Shown: positions 51,692 through 59,835, counted from the first letter of the stretch. The stretch: 64,000 nt of DNA from MWBF01 sp040772005 (GCA_040772005.1 JAXGYZ010000005.1:62001-126000), one strand, 5' to 3'. Numbers and translations are program-made. Notes: a model not told the origin generated them from the sequence alone.

Positions 51692-51854
51692 TGAGGAAGC
51701 ATATTCCATGCGTACATCTCTCGTCGTCCTGTCGCTTATTGCGCTCCTTGGAGACAAGGAGCGATTCCCGTCTGGGTGAGTGAAGCGCAGGTGACAGGGA
51801 CGATGCAGACCCGTTAGCAAGCGGGGCCTCCCATGCGGGAGGCCCCGCTTTTTT
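51692..51854 (+). ncRNA. Candidate small RNA or terminated leader, about 160 nt
   Basis: It is bounded by a good promoter and a strong intrinsic terminator with no long reading frame between. A hairpin (cgctcctt, 6-nt loop, aaggagcg) and a region able to pair gtctg with cagac are visible. It also contains a 23-codon frame (51708-51779, MRTSLVVLSLIALLGDKERF then PSG), which could be a leader peptide but lacks a clear Shine-Dalgarno. The next gene, at 51891, would be read only if the terminator is passed. No known riboswitch consensus was recognised. Confidence 0.5.
51821..51854 (+). terminator. Strong intrinsic terminator
   Basis: gcggggcctccc and gggaggccccgc pair perfectly (12 bp) around an atgc loop, followed by six T. 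Confidence 0.95.
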
Positions 51855-51890
51855 GTGCCATGCAAGTTATTGGCTGGCCAGGAGGATGCC

Positions 51891-52070
51891 ATGAACACGC
51901 AGGAAACTCCATTCAACGCTCAGACCGACGCTTCGCCGCCGGGCGATAATCCGGCGTATGCTGCTACGCAGACAGAGGAAGACCAGACGGTGAATTCGGC
52001 GCGCTCGGTGATGCATCCCGATGCGCACGATACGGACTGGCGCTATTACTTCGGCGCGTGGGGTGGGTGA
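51891..52070 (+). CDS. Small hypothetical acidic protein
   Basis: A 59-residue protein with a good AGGAGG site before the ATG at 51891. Sequence begins MNTQETPFNAQTDASPPG and ends DTDWRYYFGAWGG. It is acidic, has no membrane span or signal peptide, and is likely disordered except for the aromatic end. No family was recognised. It lies between the terminator at 51854 and rplI; its stop is directly followed by a ggaagctgg repeat arm. Expression may depend on read-through of that terminator or on an unseen promoter. Confidence 0.6.
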   Translation: MNTQETPFNAQTDASPPGDNPAYAATQTEEDQTVNSARSVMHPDAHDTDWRYYFGAWGG

Positions 52071-52071
52071 C

Positions 52072-52103
52072 GACTGGAAGCTGAAAACTGGAAGCTGGAA
52101 GGC
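52072..52103. repeat. ggaagctgg tandem arm
   Basis: actggaagctgaaaactggaagctgg. It starts 2 bp after the upstream stop codon; same unit as 16915-17020 and 57530-57670. An extended -10 (tgttataat, about 52109-52117) for rplI follows. Confidence 0.65.
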
Positions 52104-52149
52104 CGACGTGTTATAATCTCCTTCACCTCAATCAAGGAGATGTAGTTTC

Positions 52150-52605
52150 ATGCGCGTGCTGCTCTTGAAGGAAGTTAAGGGGTTAGGCCAAGCCGGGCAA
52201 ATCAAGGACGTGGCCGGAGGATACGCGACCAATTATCTGTTCCCGCATAAGCTGGCGCAGCCGGTCAGCGAAGGCGCGGTCAAGCAGGCCGAACAGGTCA
52301 AGGAGGCGGCGGCCCGCAAGCAGGAACGTAAGGTCAGCGAGGCCCAGGCGCTGGCCGCCCGGCTGGACGGCCAGGAAGTGCTCTTCAAGGCGAAGACGGG
52401 CGAGGGCGATCGGCTGTACGGCTCCATCACCGCGGCGGATGTGGCTGAGGAGCTGAGCAAGAAGATCGGCCTGCCGGTGGACCGGCGCTATCTTGAACTG
52501 GAGCACCCCATCAAGGCGCTGGGCGAGCATCGCGTCCAGCTCAAGCTCGGGCCGGGCTTGTTCGCGCATATCAACGTGATTGTCGAGCGGGCTGCCCAGG
52601 TATAG
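52150..52605 (+). CDS. rplI: 50S ribosomal protein L9
   Basis: A 151-residue large-subunit protein. The N-terminal domain (MRVLLLKEVKGLGQAGQIKD then VAGGYATNYLFPHKLAQPVS) is the L9 signature that binds 23S rRNA. It is followed by the long connecting helix (about 40-75) and a C-terminal domain (LYGSITAADVAEEL, HPIKALGEHRVQLKL). Length is normal. AAGGAGAT precedes the ATG. Unlike in many bacteria, it is not beside rpsF, ssb or rpsR, so it is transcribed alone from an extended -10 promoter. Confidence 0.98.
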   Translation: MRVLLLKEVKGLGQAGQIKDVAGGYATNYLFPHKLAQPVSEGAVKQAEQVKEAAARKQERKVSEAQALAARLDGQEVLFKAKTGEGDRLYGSITAADVAEELSKKIGLPVDRRYLELEHPIKALGEHRVQLKLGPGLFAHINVIVERAAQV

Positions 52606-52656
52606 CCACCGCGGAATACACGGACCACGCGGAAGGATATAAATCTCTTAACTCAG

Positions 52657-52731
52657 GCTCACGCAAAGACGCCAAGGACGCAAAGATAACATTATCTGTT
52701 CACTTTGCGATCTTGGCGTCTTTGCGTGAGC
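52657..52731. repeat. 29-bp-stem inverted repeat (cgcaaagacgccaagg family)
   Basis: 52657-52685 pairs with 52703-52731 at 27 of 29 positions around a 17-nt AT-rich loop. It lies between the convergent rplI and GT-C-like genes and may end transcription from both sides. Confidence 0.85.
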
Positions 52732-52769
52732 TTCCCCGTGGCGCGACGGGCTGCGGCGCGGCTGGATGG

Positions 52770-55100
52770 CTATTCCTGCAAGGCGCGGCTGAATACGTCC
52801 AGGTTTTCGAAGCCGTCCGCCGTCTGCCGGTAGAGGATGACCACGAGCGTGTCGGGCGCGGCAGCAGGCGGGAGACGGAGCGGGTACGCGTCCATCACGA
52901 CCTCGCCCGGCTGCCAGCGCGACATCGGGTAGACCCCGAACACCGGCTGTGCCCGGTCGACCTGCGCCAGTTCGACCCCGGCCTGGGCCAGCCGGACCGA
53001 CACCGACCACTCGCCGTCCAGCGCAGGTCCCGCCTGCCACGCCAGCATGACCACCGTCTCACCGGTCGCCCGGTTGACCCCCCAGCGTCCCCCGACCAGC
53101 CTGACCTGACCCCCGAAGTCGTGTTCCCATGCAGCCAGCTCACCCGGTATCCCGATTCCGTTACCCTGTTCCTTGTCAGTGACCGCCACCAGCGTCCGGC
53201 CCAACGCGCTGTAGCGCGCGTCCGGGCTGATCTCCAGCGGCACGAGCGGCAGCGCGGCCTCCGTCGCGGCGAAGCCGGGCGCGGGCAGCAGGCTGCGCGC
53301 CTGCTCACTCGTCACGGGGTGCAGGTCGGGCCGTCGGCCCCAGATGTCGGTGACATAGCTCAACGCCAGCACCTCGGGCTGTGTGCCGAAGACGGCCGTG
53401 CCCGGCGGCGGGTCGTCGGCCAGGATGGCCCAGGCCGGGGCGAGGGCCGTGTCCTCCGGACGGTCGCTGGCATCCGCGGCCGGGTAGGACAGCAGCCCGC
53501 GGTACGCTGCCAGCGCGACGAGCGCGGCGAGGATCGCCCCGCGCCAGAGATGGACGATTTGTACATGCGGCGCATCCTTCGACTGCGTGCGCCGCATGGC
53601 GGCGCCCATCCGCTCAGGATGCTTCGACTGCGTGCGCCGCATGGCGGCGCCCATCCGCTCAGGATGTTTCGACTGCGTGCGCCGCATGGCGGCGCCCATC
53701 CGCTCAGGATGCTTCGACTGCGTGTGCTGCGGCGCATCCTGAGCGGGTGAACGGCTCAACGAGGCCGACGACGCTGCGTCAGTCGAAGGATGCGGCACCC
53801 CCAAGCTGTCGCCCCTTCGACTGCGCTTCCGCTCGCTCCGCTCAGGGTGCTTCTGGGGTCGAGCCATCGTTCTTTCCCACAGCCACGCCGCGCCCGCGGC
53901 GATCCCCACCGCCAGCAGCGCGTACGCGGGCATGATGACCTGGAACCAGTTCCCCAGCCGGTCGATCCAGCAGAAGACGAGGTAAATCGCCAGGATGGCG
54001 CAGAGCGTGACCGCGCGGCGCCGCGGCAGCGCGGCCAGGCCGGCCAGCCCGGCGAGCAGCCCCGGCCACGTCATCTCGCGCCAGATGAGCGCGGGGAATT
54101 CGGCGGTCAGGAAGGGCCGGAACGCCCAGGTCAGCTCGGAGCGGCCCTGGCCGGTGGAGAGGAAGCTCAGGAACCAGTGCCAGTTGCTCGCCCATGTGCC
54201 CACCCCACGCCACTCCGGGTGCTGGCTGCCGCGGATGTAGACGTAGGCGTAGCTCACCAGGGGCAGGAGCGCGAGACCCAGCACCGCGGCGATCAGCCGC
54301 GGGCGGCGCAGCAGGACCGGCTCGCGGCTGAGCACGAACCAGAGCAGCGGCGGCACGGCGAACAACACCGTGACCTGGTGCGCGAGGCCGATGCCCGCGA
54401 GGAACGCCAGCGCCAGGAGGTAGCGGTCGTCGCGGGAGGCGGGAGCGCGTCCTTGATTGGCGAGCATCCTGAGCGGAGGCGCATCGCGGCGCGATGCCCG
54501 CAGTCGAAGGATGCGAGGGCGTGGGGCATCCTTCGACTGGTCGTCCGTCGTCTGCTGGGTTGAGCCGTGCACCCGCTCAGGATGCTCGCCCGATCTCTCC
54601 CACCGGAAGGCGAGCAGGCAGACCGCCAGCGTCCACGCGACCGACGAGGTGTACTGCTCGGTCGTGACCGCGTAGTACCAGAAGAAGTAGGTCAGCCCAT
54701 AGAAGGCGGATACGACGAACGCGATGGGCCAGCGCCGCGCGGCGCCCACGCATTCGAGGATCAGTGCGTACAGCAGCGCCAGGCTGGCGAGCGCCCAGAG
54801 CGTCGAATAGCTGGACAGGATGGGGATGGGGTTGTGGTCCGCGCCGAGCAGCGCACGGCCCGCGCGGAACCAGAGCCAGCCGCCCATTGTGTAGAGCGGA
54901 TAGCCGGGCGCGTTGCTGGGCCGGCCCTGCACCTGCGCATATTGGTGGGTGATGAGGTCGCCGCCCGCGAGTTCCTCGGGCCGCAGCCCGTTGTCGAGGG
55001 TCCGCAGGTAGAGCACGGCGAACAGGACCACGAGTACCACGCCTGCGGCCCGCGCCGCGGTGCGCTGTGCGACAGGTGTGGAATGCGAGAGGAGGGCCAT
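52770..55100 (-). CDS. DUF2723-type multi-pass membrane protein (GT-C-like) with repeat-derived insertions
   Basis: A 776-residue membrane protein of the DUF2723/GT-C-like type. It has an N-terminal helix (VVLVVLFAVLYLRTLDNGL), a luminal segment with APGYPLYTMGGWLWFRAG, then about ten further helices and a C-terminal soluble beta-rich domain (about 600-776). It is probably a polyprenol-dependent glycosyl- or mannosyltransferase. Two hydrophilic loops are built of dispersed repeat DNA: about residues 171-213, and about 410-513. The second includes the 15-residue unit SKHPERMGAAMRRTQ three times in tandem. The reading frame survives through all of these. The start at 55100 is chosen because sequence upstream is only repeat. 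Confidence 0.78.
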   Translation of the reverse strand: MALLSHSTPVAQRTAARAAGVVLVVLFAVLYLRTLDNGLRPEELAGGDLITHQYAQVQGRPSNAPGYPLYTMGGWLWFRAGRALLGADHNPIPILSSYSTLWALASLALLYALILECVGAARRWPIAFVVSAFYGLTYFFWYYAVTTEQYTSSVAWTLAVCLLAFRWERSGEHPERVHGSTQQTTDDQSKDAPRPRILRLRASRRDAPPLRMLANQGRAPASRDDRYLLALAFLAGIGLAHQVTVLFAVPPLLWFVLSREPVLLRRPRLIAAVLGLALLPLVSYAYVYIRGSQHPEWRGVGTWASNWHWFLSFLSTGQGRSELTWAFRPFLTAEFPALIWREMTWPGLLAGLAGLAALPRRRAVTLCAILAIYLVFCWIDRLGNWFQVIMPAYALLAVGIAAGAAWLWERTMARPQKHPERSERKRSRRGDSLGVPHPSTDAASSASLSRSPAQDAPQHTQSKHPERMGAAMRRTQSKHPERMGAAMRRTQSKHPERMGAAMRRTQSKDAPHVQIVHLWRGAILAALVALAAYRGLLSYPAADASDRPEDTALAPAWAILADDPPPGTAVFGTQPEVLALSYVTDIWGRRPDLHPVTSEQARSLLPAPGFAATEAALPLVPLEISPDARYSALGRTLVAVTDKEQGNGIGIPGELAAWEHDFGGQVRLVGGRWGVNRATGETVVMLAWQAGPALDGEWSVSVRLAQAGVELAQVDRAQPVFGVYPMSRWQPGEVVMDAYPLRLPPAAAPDTLVVILYRQTADGFENLDVFSRALQE
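53577..53740 (-). repeat. 45-bp tandem repeat inside the GT-C-like gene (3.6 copies)
   Basis: Copies start at 53577, 53622, 53667 and 53712 and are nearly identical. Each holds cttcgactg and cgctcaggatg, the two ends of a dispersed intergenic repeat, joined by gcgccgcatggcggcgcc. The unit is 15 codons, so the frame is kept. Confidence 0.9.
54461..54587. repeat. Dispersed cttcgact / ctcaggatg repeat inside the GT-C-like gene
   Basis: Several copies of gcatcctgagcgg, agtcgaaggatgc and gcatccttcgactgg in alternating orientation. They code for a hydrophilic loop of about 43 residues. Confidence 0.7.
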
Positions 55101-55238
55101 CGGGGGGAATATAGCGCAGCCGCGGCGGGCTGTCAAAGGCGCGGCGCGTGGAGGCTCTGTTTCACGCTGGGGCAGAAACAAGTGGAGCACCCTGGGCAAG
55201 CTGCGCTTGCACGAGGGCGGCCCGCCGTGCGGGCTGCA

Positions 55239-55329
55239 CGCAGTCGAAGGGGCGGCCCGGTGAGAGTGCATCCTTCGACTAGCTGTGAGTGGTTGTCGGC
55301 AGTGAGCCGTCCACCCGCTCAGGATGCGC
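55239..55329. repeat. Dispersed cttcgact / ctcaggatg repeat between two genes
   Basis: Contains agtcgaagg, gcatccttcgact and cgctcaggatgc. The last of these provides the stop codon (TGA in gcatcctgag) of the pseudouridine synthase gene. Confidence 0.7.
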
Positions 55330-55930
55330 GCGTCAATAAGCCGAGACGCGCCTGCGCGTGGAGCGCCCGGACCTCCGCGGCGGTGAGCGTCCGCCACTCG
55401 CCCGGCGCCAGACCCTCCAGCGTCAGCGGACCGAACGCCACGCGTACCACGCGCAGCGCCGGATAACCCACGGCGGCGGTCATGTGGCGGAGCTGGCGCT
55501 TCTTCCCCTCGGTCAGGACGATGCGCAGCCAGGCGGCCGCCGTGCCACGCGCCAGTTGCACCGGCACGGCGCGCGGGGGTAGCTCCGGCTCGGCGGGGAG
55601 CAGTTCGACGGATGCGGCGGCCAGCCGCGCGCCGCGAAAGGTCACCCCTGTCTGGAGCGCAGCCAGCGCCGCGGCATCCGGCACGCGCTCGACCTGCACG
55701 AGATAGGTCTTGGGCAGCTTGTACGCGGGGTGGGTCAGCCGGTGGGCGAGCGCGCCGTCATCCGTCAGCAGGAGCAGCCCCTCGCTGTCGAGGTCCAGCC
55801 GGCCCGCGGGCTGGACGCCGGGCACGGGCACGTAGTTGCGAAAGGTGGGCCGCGCGTCCGGCGCGGTCGGGTCGGCGTCCGCCAGGACACCGTAGGGCTT
55901 CCAGAAGATGAGGTACGACAGGGCGGACAT
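55319..55930 (-). CDS. rluE: RsuA/RluE-type rRNA pseudouridine synthase
   Basis: A 203-residue enzyme that isomerises a uridine in rRNA. The catalytic Asp is in GRLDLDSEGLLLLTDDG, followed by HPAYKLPKTYLVQVE, LTEGKKRQLRHMTAAVGYPALRVVRVAFG and a C-terminal GEWRTLTAAEVRAL. There is no S4 domain, as in RluE rather than RsuA or RluB; the symbol is assigned on that basis only. The ATG at 55930 is about 8 nt downstream of a TATAAT (55938-55943), so the mRNA may be leaderless. Its stop lies within a dispersed repeat. Confidence 0.85.
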   Translation of the reverse strand: MSALSYLIFWKPYGVLADADPTAPDARPTFRNYVPVPGVQPAGRLDLDSEGLLLLTDDGALAHRLTHPAYKLPKTYLVQVERVPDAAALAALQTGVTFRGARLAAASVELLPAEPELPPRAVPVQLARGTAAAWLRIVLTEGKKRQLRHMTAAVGYPALRVVRVAFGPLTLEGLAPGEWRTLTAAEVRALHAQARLGLLTRAS

Positions 55931-56001
55931 GGCCGCCATTATAACACGTGCGGCTGCCCTTGAGACTGGACAGGATTCACAGGATCTACAGGATTGTGGC
56001 A

Positions 56002-56173
56002 CAGGGTGGTTTCATAGTGCGCCAGGTGAACCCGCCTGGCAACTGAAGTTGCGGCTACCTTTGCGAAGTCTGCCTACGCAGACTGGAACTAACCGGCGTA
56101 GGCCGGTTTCGTAGGGGTAGCCGCAGTTTCAACTGCCAGGTGGAAGGCCCGATTGCAACATGACTTCGCCCTG
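56002..56173. mobile_element. 172-bp MITE, copy 2, with 9-bp target-site duplication
   Basis: Starts cagggtggtttcatag and ends acttcgccctg, closely matching 31581-31753 along its length. Flanked by perfect direct repeats attgtggca at 55993-56001 and 56174-56182. It lies between the pseudouridine synthase gene and the phage promoter. Confidence 0.92.
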
Positions 56174-56191
56174 ATTGTGGCAGTTTGGGTC

Positions 56192-56221
56192 TTGACAAGA
56201 ACATATGTTCTGGTGTATACT
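56192..56221 (+). promoter_or_regulatory. Phage-module promoter with LexA-type operator in the spacer
   Basis: TTGACA (56192-56197), 18-nt spacer, TATACT (56216-56221). The spacer contains the perfect palindrome AGAACATATGTTCT (56198-56211), which fits the GAAC-N4-GTTC LexA box of Gram-positive-type SOS systems. LexA bound there would block the polymerase. A separate phage repressor using a similar palindrome is the alternative. Confidence 0.75.
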
Positions 56222-56311
56222 GAAAGTGACGAATGAATCACGTTCGGTGTATCACAGCCCATCCGCACGTCCATGTGGGTGGGTTTGTTTTGCCCTCGGA
56301 CAGGAGACATC

Positions 56312-56659
56312 ATGCGCACCAGCGAGCCGAGAGGGTGGGTCAAGGGGCAATCGGGGCATCCGAAGGGCCGGCGCATCCGCGCCACGGGCTGGGCCGACCT
56401 GCTCCGGCGCATCGGCCGCGAGCAGGTCAGTTTCGATGATGACGGGGAGGTCACGGTCCTGACCCGCGAGGAACGGCTGGCCCGCACCCTCTGGACCCGC
56501 GCGCTGGACGGTGACCTGAAGGCCGCGCAGATGCTCCTGGCCGCCGCGCGCGAGCAGGCCGCCCGCTGCACGGCCACCGTGAGCCTGACGCTGGAGGACC
56601 TCGCCGGTTCGCAGGCGGCTCGCACATCAGAAAGCCTGACCGATGCAGACGACGAATAG
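56312..56659 (+). CDS. DUF5681-like small phage protein, candidate small terminase subunit
   Basis: A 115-residue protein; ATG 56312 has GGAG 6 nt upstream. The N-terminal motif WVKGQSGHPKGRRIR matches the FKKGQSGNPKGRP start of DUF5681 proteins, which precede terminase large subunits in many phages. The rest is helical (LLRRIGREQVSF, EERLARTLWTRALDGDLKAAQMLLAAAREQAA). It overlaps the large terminase by 17 bp. By position and size it is the likely small terminase subunit or DNA-recognition protein; the family has no proven function. Confidence 0.7.
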   Translation: MRTSEPRGWVKGQSGHPKGRRIRATGWADLLRRIGREQVSFDDDGEVTVLTREERLARTLWTRALDGDLKAAQMLLAAAREQAARCTATVSLTLEDLAGSQAARTSESLTDADDE

Positions 56660-58259
56660 GGCCACGCAGCGGGCCGCCGGACGCAAGATGAACTGCCTGC
56701 AGGCCGAATATGAGGCCTGCAACAGGTCGTTCACCTACTGGCTGGACCGTTACGGCACGCTTTATGACGCAACCGCGCGCGGCTGGACGCGCTTCCACCT
56801 GTGGCCGAGCCAGGCGGAGGTGGCGGACTCGCTGGCGCGTGAGCGCCTGGTCATCATCCTCAAGGCGCGGCAGCTTGGCATGACCTGGTTGGTGGTGGGC
56901 CGGGCGCTCTGGCTGATGCTCTTTCGCCCCGCGGCGACGGTGCTGCTCTTCTCGCAGCGGGATGACGAAGCAGTGCATCTGCTGGGCTTCCGGCTGGCGG
57001 GCATGTACGAACGGCTGCCCGCGTGGCAGCACGTCCGGTCGGTGGTCGTGCGCAACGCACACGAATTCCGGCTGTCCAACGGGTCGGCCGCGCTGGCCTT
57101 CCCCACGACCGGCGGCCGCAGCTACACGGCCACGCTCGCGATCGTGGACGAGGCCGACCACGTGGGCGGCTCAGCGGGGGGCGACAGCCTGGATGCGCTG
57201 CTCGATGCGGTCAAGCCGACGGTCGACGGCGGCGGCTCGCTCGTGCTGCTCTCGACCGTGGATAAGGACCGGCCGCAGTCCGCGTTCAAGCGCATCTACC
57301 GGGCCGCGCGCCAGGGCGAGAGCGGCTGGCACGCCATATTCCTGCCGTGGTCCGCACGGCCCGCGCGCGACGCTGCGTGGTATGCCGCGCAGCAGGCGGA
57401 CATCCTGGTCCGCACGGGCACGCTGGACTCGCTGTACCAGGAATATCCGGCCAATGACGTGGAGGCGCTCGCCGGCCGGACGCGTGACCGGCGCTTCGCG
57501 GCGGAATGGCTGGCGCGGGCGGACGATACTGGAAGCTGGAAGCCGGTTACTGGAAGCTGGAAGCCGGAAGCTGGAAACTCGTCATGTTCGAGGAAAGCCT
57601 CTGTAGGAGAGATGGAGCAACGGCCAGCTTCTAGTTTCCAGCTTCCAGCTTCCAGCATTCAGCTTCCAGCCACCGGTCTGTCCGTCTGGGAGGAGCCGCA
57701 GGAGGGACGATGGTATGTGATCGGTGCGGACCCGGCGGAGGGCAATCCGCGCTCGGACGAGAGCGCCGCGTGCGTGCTCGACGCGGCCACGGGCGACCAG
57801 GTTGCGGTGCTCGCCGGGCAGTTCGAGCCGGCGGTGTTTGCCGCCTATCTCGCGGCCCTCCGCCAATGGTACGGCGCGGGGCTATTGGTGGAGCGCAACA
57901 ACCACGGCCATGCGGTCCTGCTGTGGCTGGCCGAGCACGGCGAGGGCGATGTGCTGCGCGGTCGCGACGGCCGGCCCGGCTGGCTGTCCAGCGGGCAGGG
58001 CAAGCCGCTGGCGTACGATGCAGCCGCCGAGGTGCTGCGCGACGGCTGCCCCCACATCCGCGACCGCGAGACGCTGCGCCAGCTCATGGAGGTGCGCGGG
58101 ACGACGCTGGCCGCGGGCAGCGGCGACCACGATGACCGGGCGACCGCGTGGGTGCTGGCGCAGGCCGCCGCGCGCTACTGTGCGCCCGTGGAGGCCATCG
58201 CCAGCGTCATCCTCCCGCCGGAGCGCGTGGCGGACGAACGGGAGACCGCGGGGTGGTGA
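56643..58259 (+). CDS. Terminase large subunit with repeat-derived linker insertion
   Basis: A 538-residue DNA-packaging motor. The ATPase domain has Walker A-like KARQLGMTW (74-82), Walker B LAIVDEAD (165-172) and motif III-like LVLLSTVDKD. The nuclease domain has VIGADPAEG, VERNNHG and GDHDDRATAW, the three acidic clusters of an RNase-H-like nuclease. Between the two domains (about residues 297-343) lies an insertion of ggaagctgg repeat DNA read in frame (TGSWKPVTGSWKPEAGN to SSFQLPASSIQLPATG). All catalytic motifs are intact, so the enzyme could still work. Confidence 0.9.
   Translation: MQTTNRATQRAAGRKMNCLQAEYEACNRSFTYWLDRYGTLYDATARGWTRFHLWPSQAEVADSLARERLVIILKARQLGMTWLVVGRALWLMLFRPAATVLLFSQRDDEAVHLLGFRLAGMYERLPAWQHVRSVVVRNAHEFRLSNGSAALAFPTTGGRSYTATLAIVDEADHVGGSAGGDSLDALLDAVKPTVDGGGSLVLLSTVDKDRPQSAFKRIYRAARQGESGWHAIFLPWSARPARDAAWYAAQQADILVRTGTLDSLYQEYPANDVEALAGRTRDRRFAAEWLARADDTGSWKPVTGSWKPEAGNSSCSRKASVGEMEQRPASSFQLPASSIQLPATGLSVWEEPQEGRWYVIGADPAEGNPRSDESAACVLDAATGDQVAVLAGQFEPAVFAAYLAALRQWYGAGLLVERNNHGHAVLLWLAEHGEGDVLRGRDGRPGWLSSGQGKPLAYDAAAEVLRDGCPHIRDRETLRQLMEVRGTTLAAGSGDHDDRATAWVLAQAAARYCAPVEAIASVILPPERVADERETAGW
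57530..57670. repeat. Spaced inverted array of ggaagctgg units inside the terminase gene
   Basis: The left arm (57530-57580) has five ggaagctgg/ggaagccgg units. The right arm (57625-57670) has five complementary ccagcttcc units. The array keeps the frame and sits exactly in the linker between the ATPase and nuclease domains. Confidence 0.9.
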
Positions 58260-58303
58260 GGTAGGGTCGCCCTGCTCCAGCCAGTCGAGCGATACGGCAC
58301 AAA

Positions 58304-58377
58304 CTGGAGTCGAGGCTTCAGCTGGTTTGGCCGTGAACGCACGCAGTCAGCCTATCCGGCTGAAGCCTCGACTCCAG
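58304..58377. repeat. 19-bp perfect inverted repeat between terminase and portal genes
   Basis: ctggagtcgaggcttcagc (58304-58322) and its exact complement (58359-58377) flank a 36-nt loop. Confidence 0.85.
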
Positions 58378-58418
58378 CGAGAGAGCATACTGTTGTTCCA
58401 GGGAAAGGAGGTCAATGG

Positions 58419-59777
58419 ATGCAGGGGAACCGCACGATTCAGTGGCCGTTACAGCCGCTGACACGCTGGCTGGCCGCGCGGCGCGCGGCCCTGGCCCAGG
58501 TCACGGCGGAGCCGGTCGGCACGCTGCACGATGGGCTGGTCGGGTTCAGCGCCGGGTCGCAGCTCGACAAGCCGTGGGATGAGCTGCGCCAGGAGTTCGA
58601 CGACGCGCGGGCTGCGTGGCGTCACAACGCGCTGGCCCGCCGCCTGGTCTCCATCGTGACCGCGTACGTCGTGGGCGAGGGCATCACGCTCGGCGCGGAG
58701 GAGCCGGCGCTGGCCGATTTCGCCGCCCGCTTCTGGAGCGACCCGCAGAACCGGCTCGAACTGCGCCAGTACCAGTGGTGCGACGAGCTGACCCGCGCGG
58801 GCGAGCTGTTCATCACGCTCCACCTGAACCGGGCCGACGGCATGAGCTATGTGCGCGCGCTGTCCGCCAGCGCGGTGGACCGGGTCGAGACGCAGCCCGG
58901 CGACTACGAGACGGAACTCGCGTGCCACGAGGCGGTCGGGCCGGAGGACCCGGATTATGCACAAGGCGGGCGCTGGTGGCGCAGCCCCGACCATCCGGAG
59001 GCGGATGTCCCGCGGGAGGATGGCCGGTATGCGCCGGTGTGCCTGCACTTCGCGGTCAACCGGCCCGTCGGCTGTGTGCGCGGGGAGAGCGACCTGGCGC
59101 CGGTGCTGCCGTGGGTGCGGCGCTACAGCCGCTGGCTGGAGGACCGGCTGCGGCTCAACGCGGCGGTGCGCGCGTTCTTGTGGGTGGTGCGCGTGCCGGG
59201 CCGCGCGGTGCCCGCCAAGCGGGCCGAGTACCGCCGCGCGCCGGAGCCCGGCTCGGTCCTGGTCGTGGATCGCGATAACGAAGAATGGCAGGCCGTTACG
59301 CCGAACCTGCACGCGGCGGATGCAGCCGCGGACGGCCGGGCGATGCGCTGGATGATCGTCGCAGGCGGGCCGGGCACGAGCCTCGTGGACATCGGTGAGG
59401 CGGAGGAGGCGAACCTCGCGACGGCCCGCGCGATGGGCGAACAGCGCACGCGCTTCATGGCCGCACGGCAAGCGTACTTCGGCTACGTGCTGGGCAGCGT
59501 CGTGCTGGCCGCGTACAACCGGGCGGCCCGGCTGGGCCTGGTGGATGGGCCGGAGCAGCCCCTGAGCGCGCTGCGCATCGCGCTGCCGGATATCGCGCCG
59601 GAGGACAACGCCGCGCTGGCGCAGTCCGCGGAGTCGCTGGCCCGCGCGCTCAGCCTCATCGAAGGAATGGCGGCCGCGGGTGAGGGGCAGCGCGCGTGGC
59701 GACGGCTCGCGCTGCGCCTGGTGCTGAAGTTCGCGGGCGAGCCGGTCAGCGAGGGGGAGCTGGCGGCGGTTGATTGA
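58419..59777 (+). CDS. Phage portal protein
   Basis: A 452-residue protein of the phage portal group. It follows the terminase, as in most head modules. The segment QEFDDARAAWRHNALARRLV then SIVTAYVVGEGITLGAEE (about 55-93), plus the later SDLAPVLPWVRRYSRWLEDRLRLN and a helical C-terminal part, fit portals of tailed phages. The portal forms the dodecameric ring through which DNA enters. GGAGG is 7 nt before the ATG at 58419. Its stop codon (59775-59777) lies inside the gattgaagattg repeat that follows. Confidence 0.75.
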   Translation: MQGNRTIQWPLQPLTRWLAARRAALAQVTAEPVGTLHDGLVGFSAGSQLDKPWDELRQEFDDARAAWRHNALARRLVSIVTAYVVGEGITLGAEEPALADFAARFWSDPQNRLELRQYQWCDELTRAGELFITLHLNRADGMSYVRALSASAVDRVETQPGDYETELACHEAVGPEDPDYAQGGRWWRSPDHPEADVPREDGRYAPVCLHFAVNRPVGCVRGESDLAPVLPWVRRYSRWLEDRLRLNAAVRAFLWVVRVPGRAVPAKRAEYRRAPEPGSVLVVDRDNEEWQAVTPNLHAADAAADGRAMRWMIVAGGPGTSLVDIGEAEEANLATARAMGEQRTRFMAARQAYFGYVLGSVVLAAYNRAARLGLVDGPEQPLSALRIALPDIAPEDNAALAQSAESLARALSLIEGMAAAGEGQRAWRRLALRLVLKFAGEPVSEGELAAVD

Positions 59778-59826
59778 AGATTGCAGATTGAGGATTGAAG
59801 ATTGTTTGTCTTCAATCTCTGAGCAT
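59773..59826. repeat. gattgaagattg tandem arm with short inverted arm
   Basis: Left: gattgaagattgcagattg and gaggattgaagattg. Right: cttcaatctc. The portal stop codon is the TGA in the first unit. Confidence 0.75.
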
Positions 59827-59835
59827 GGAGGGGTC

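Noticed and set aside
52648..53040. Minus-strand frame beginning in the rplI-downstream repeat
   Set aside because: It is an out-of-frame shadow of the GT-C-like gene extended through the cgcaaagacgcc palindrome.
53577..53740. CRISPR-like regular repeats
   Set aside because: The 45-bp units are directly adjacent with no unique spacers, are in frame within a membrane protein, and no cas genes are present.
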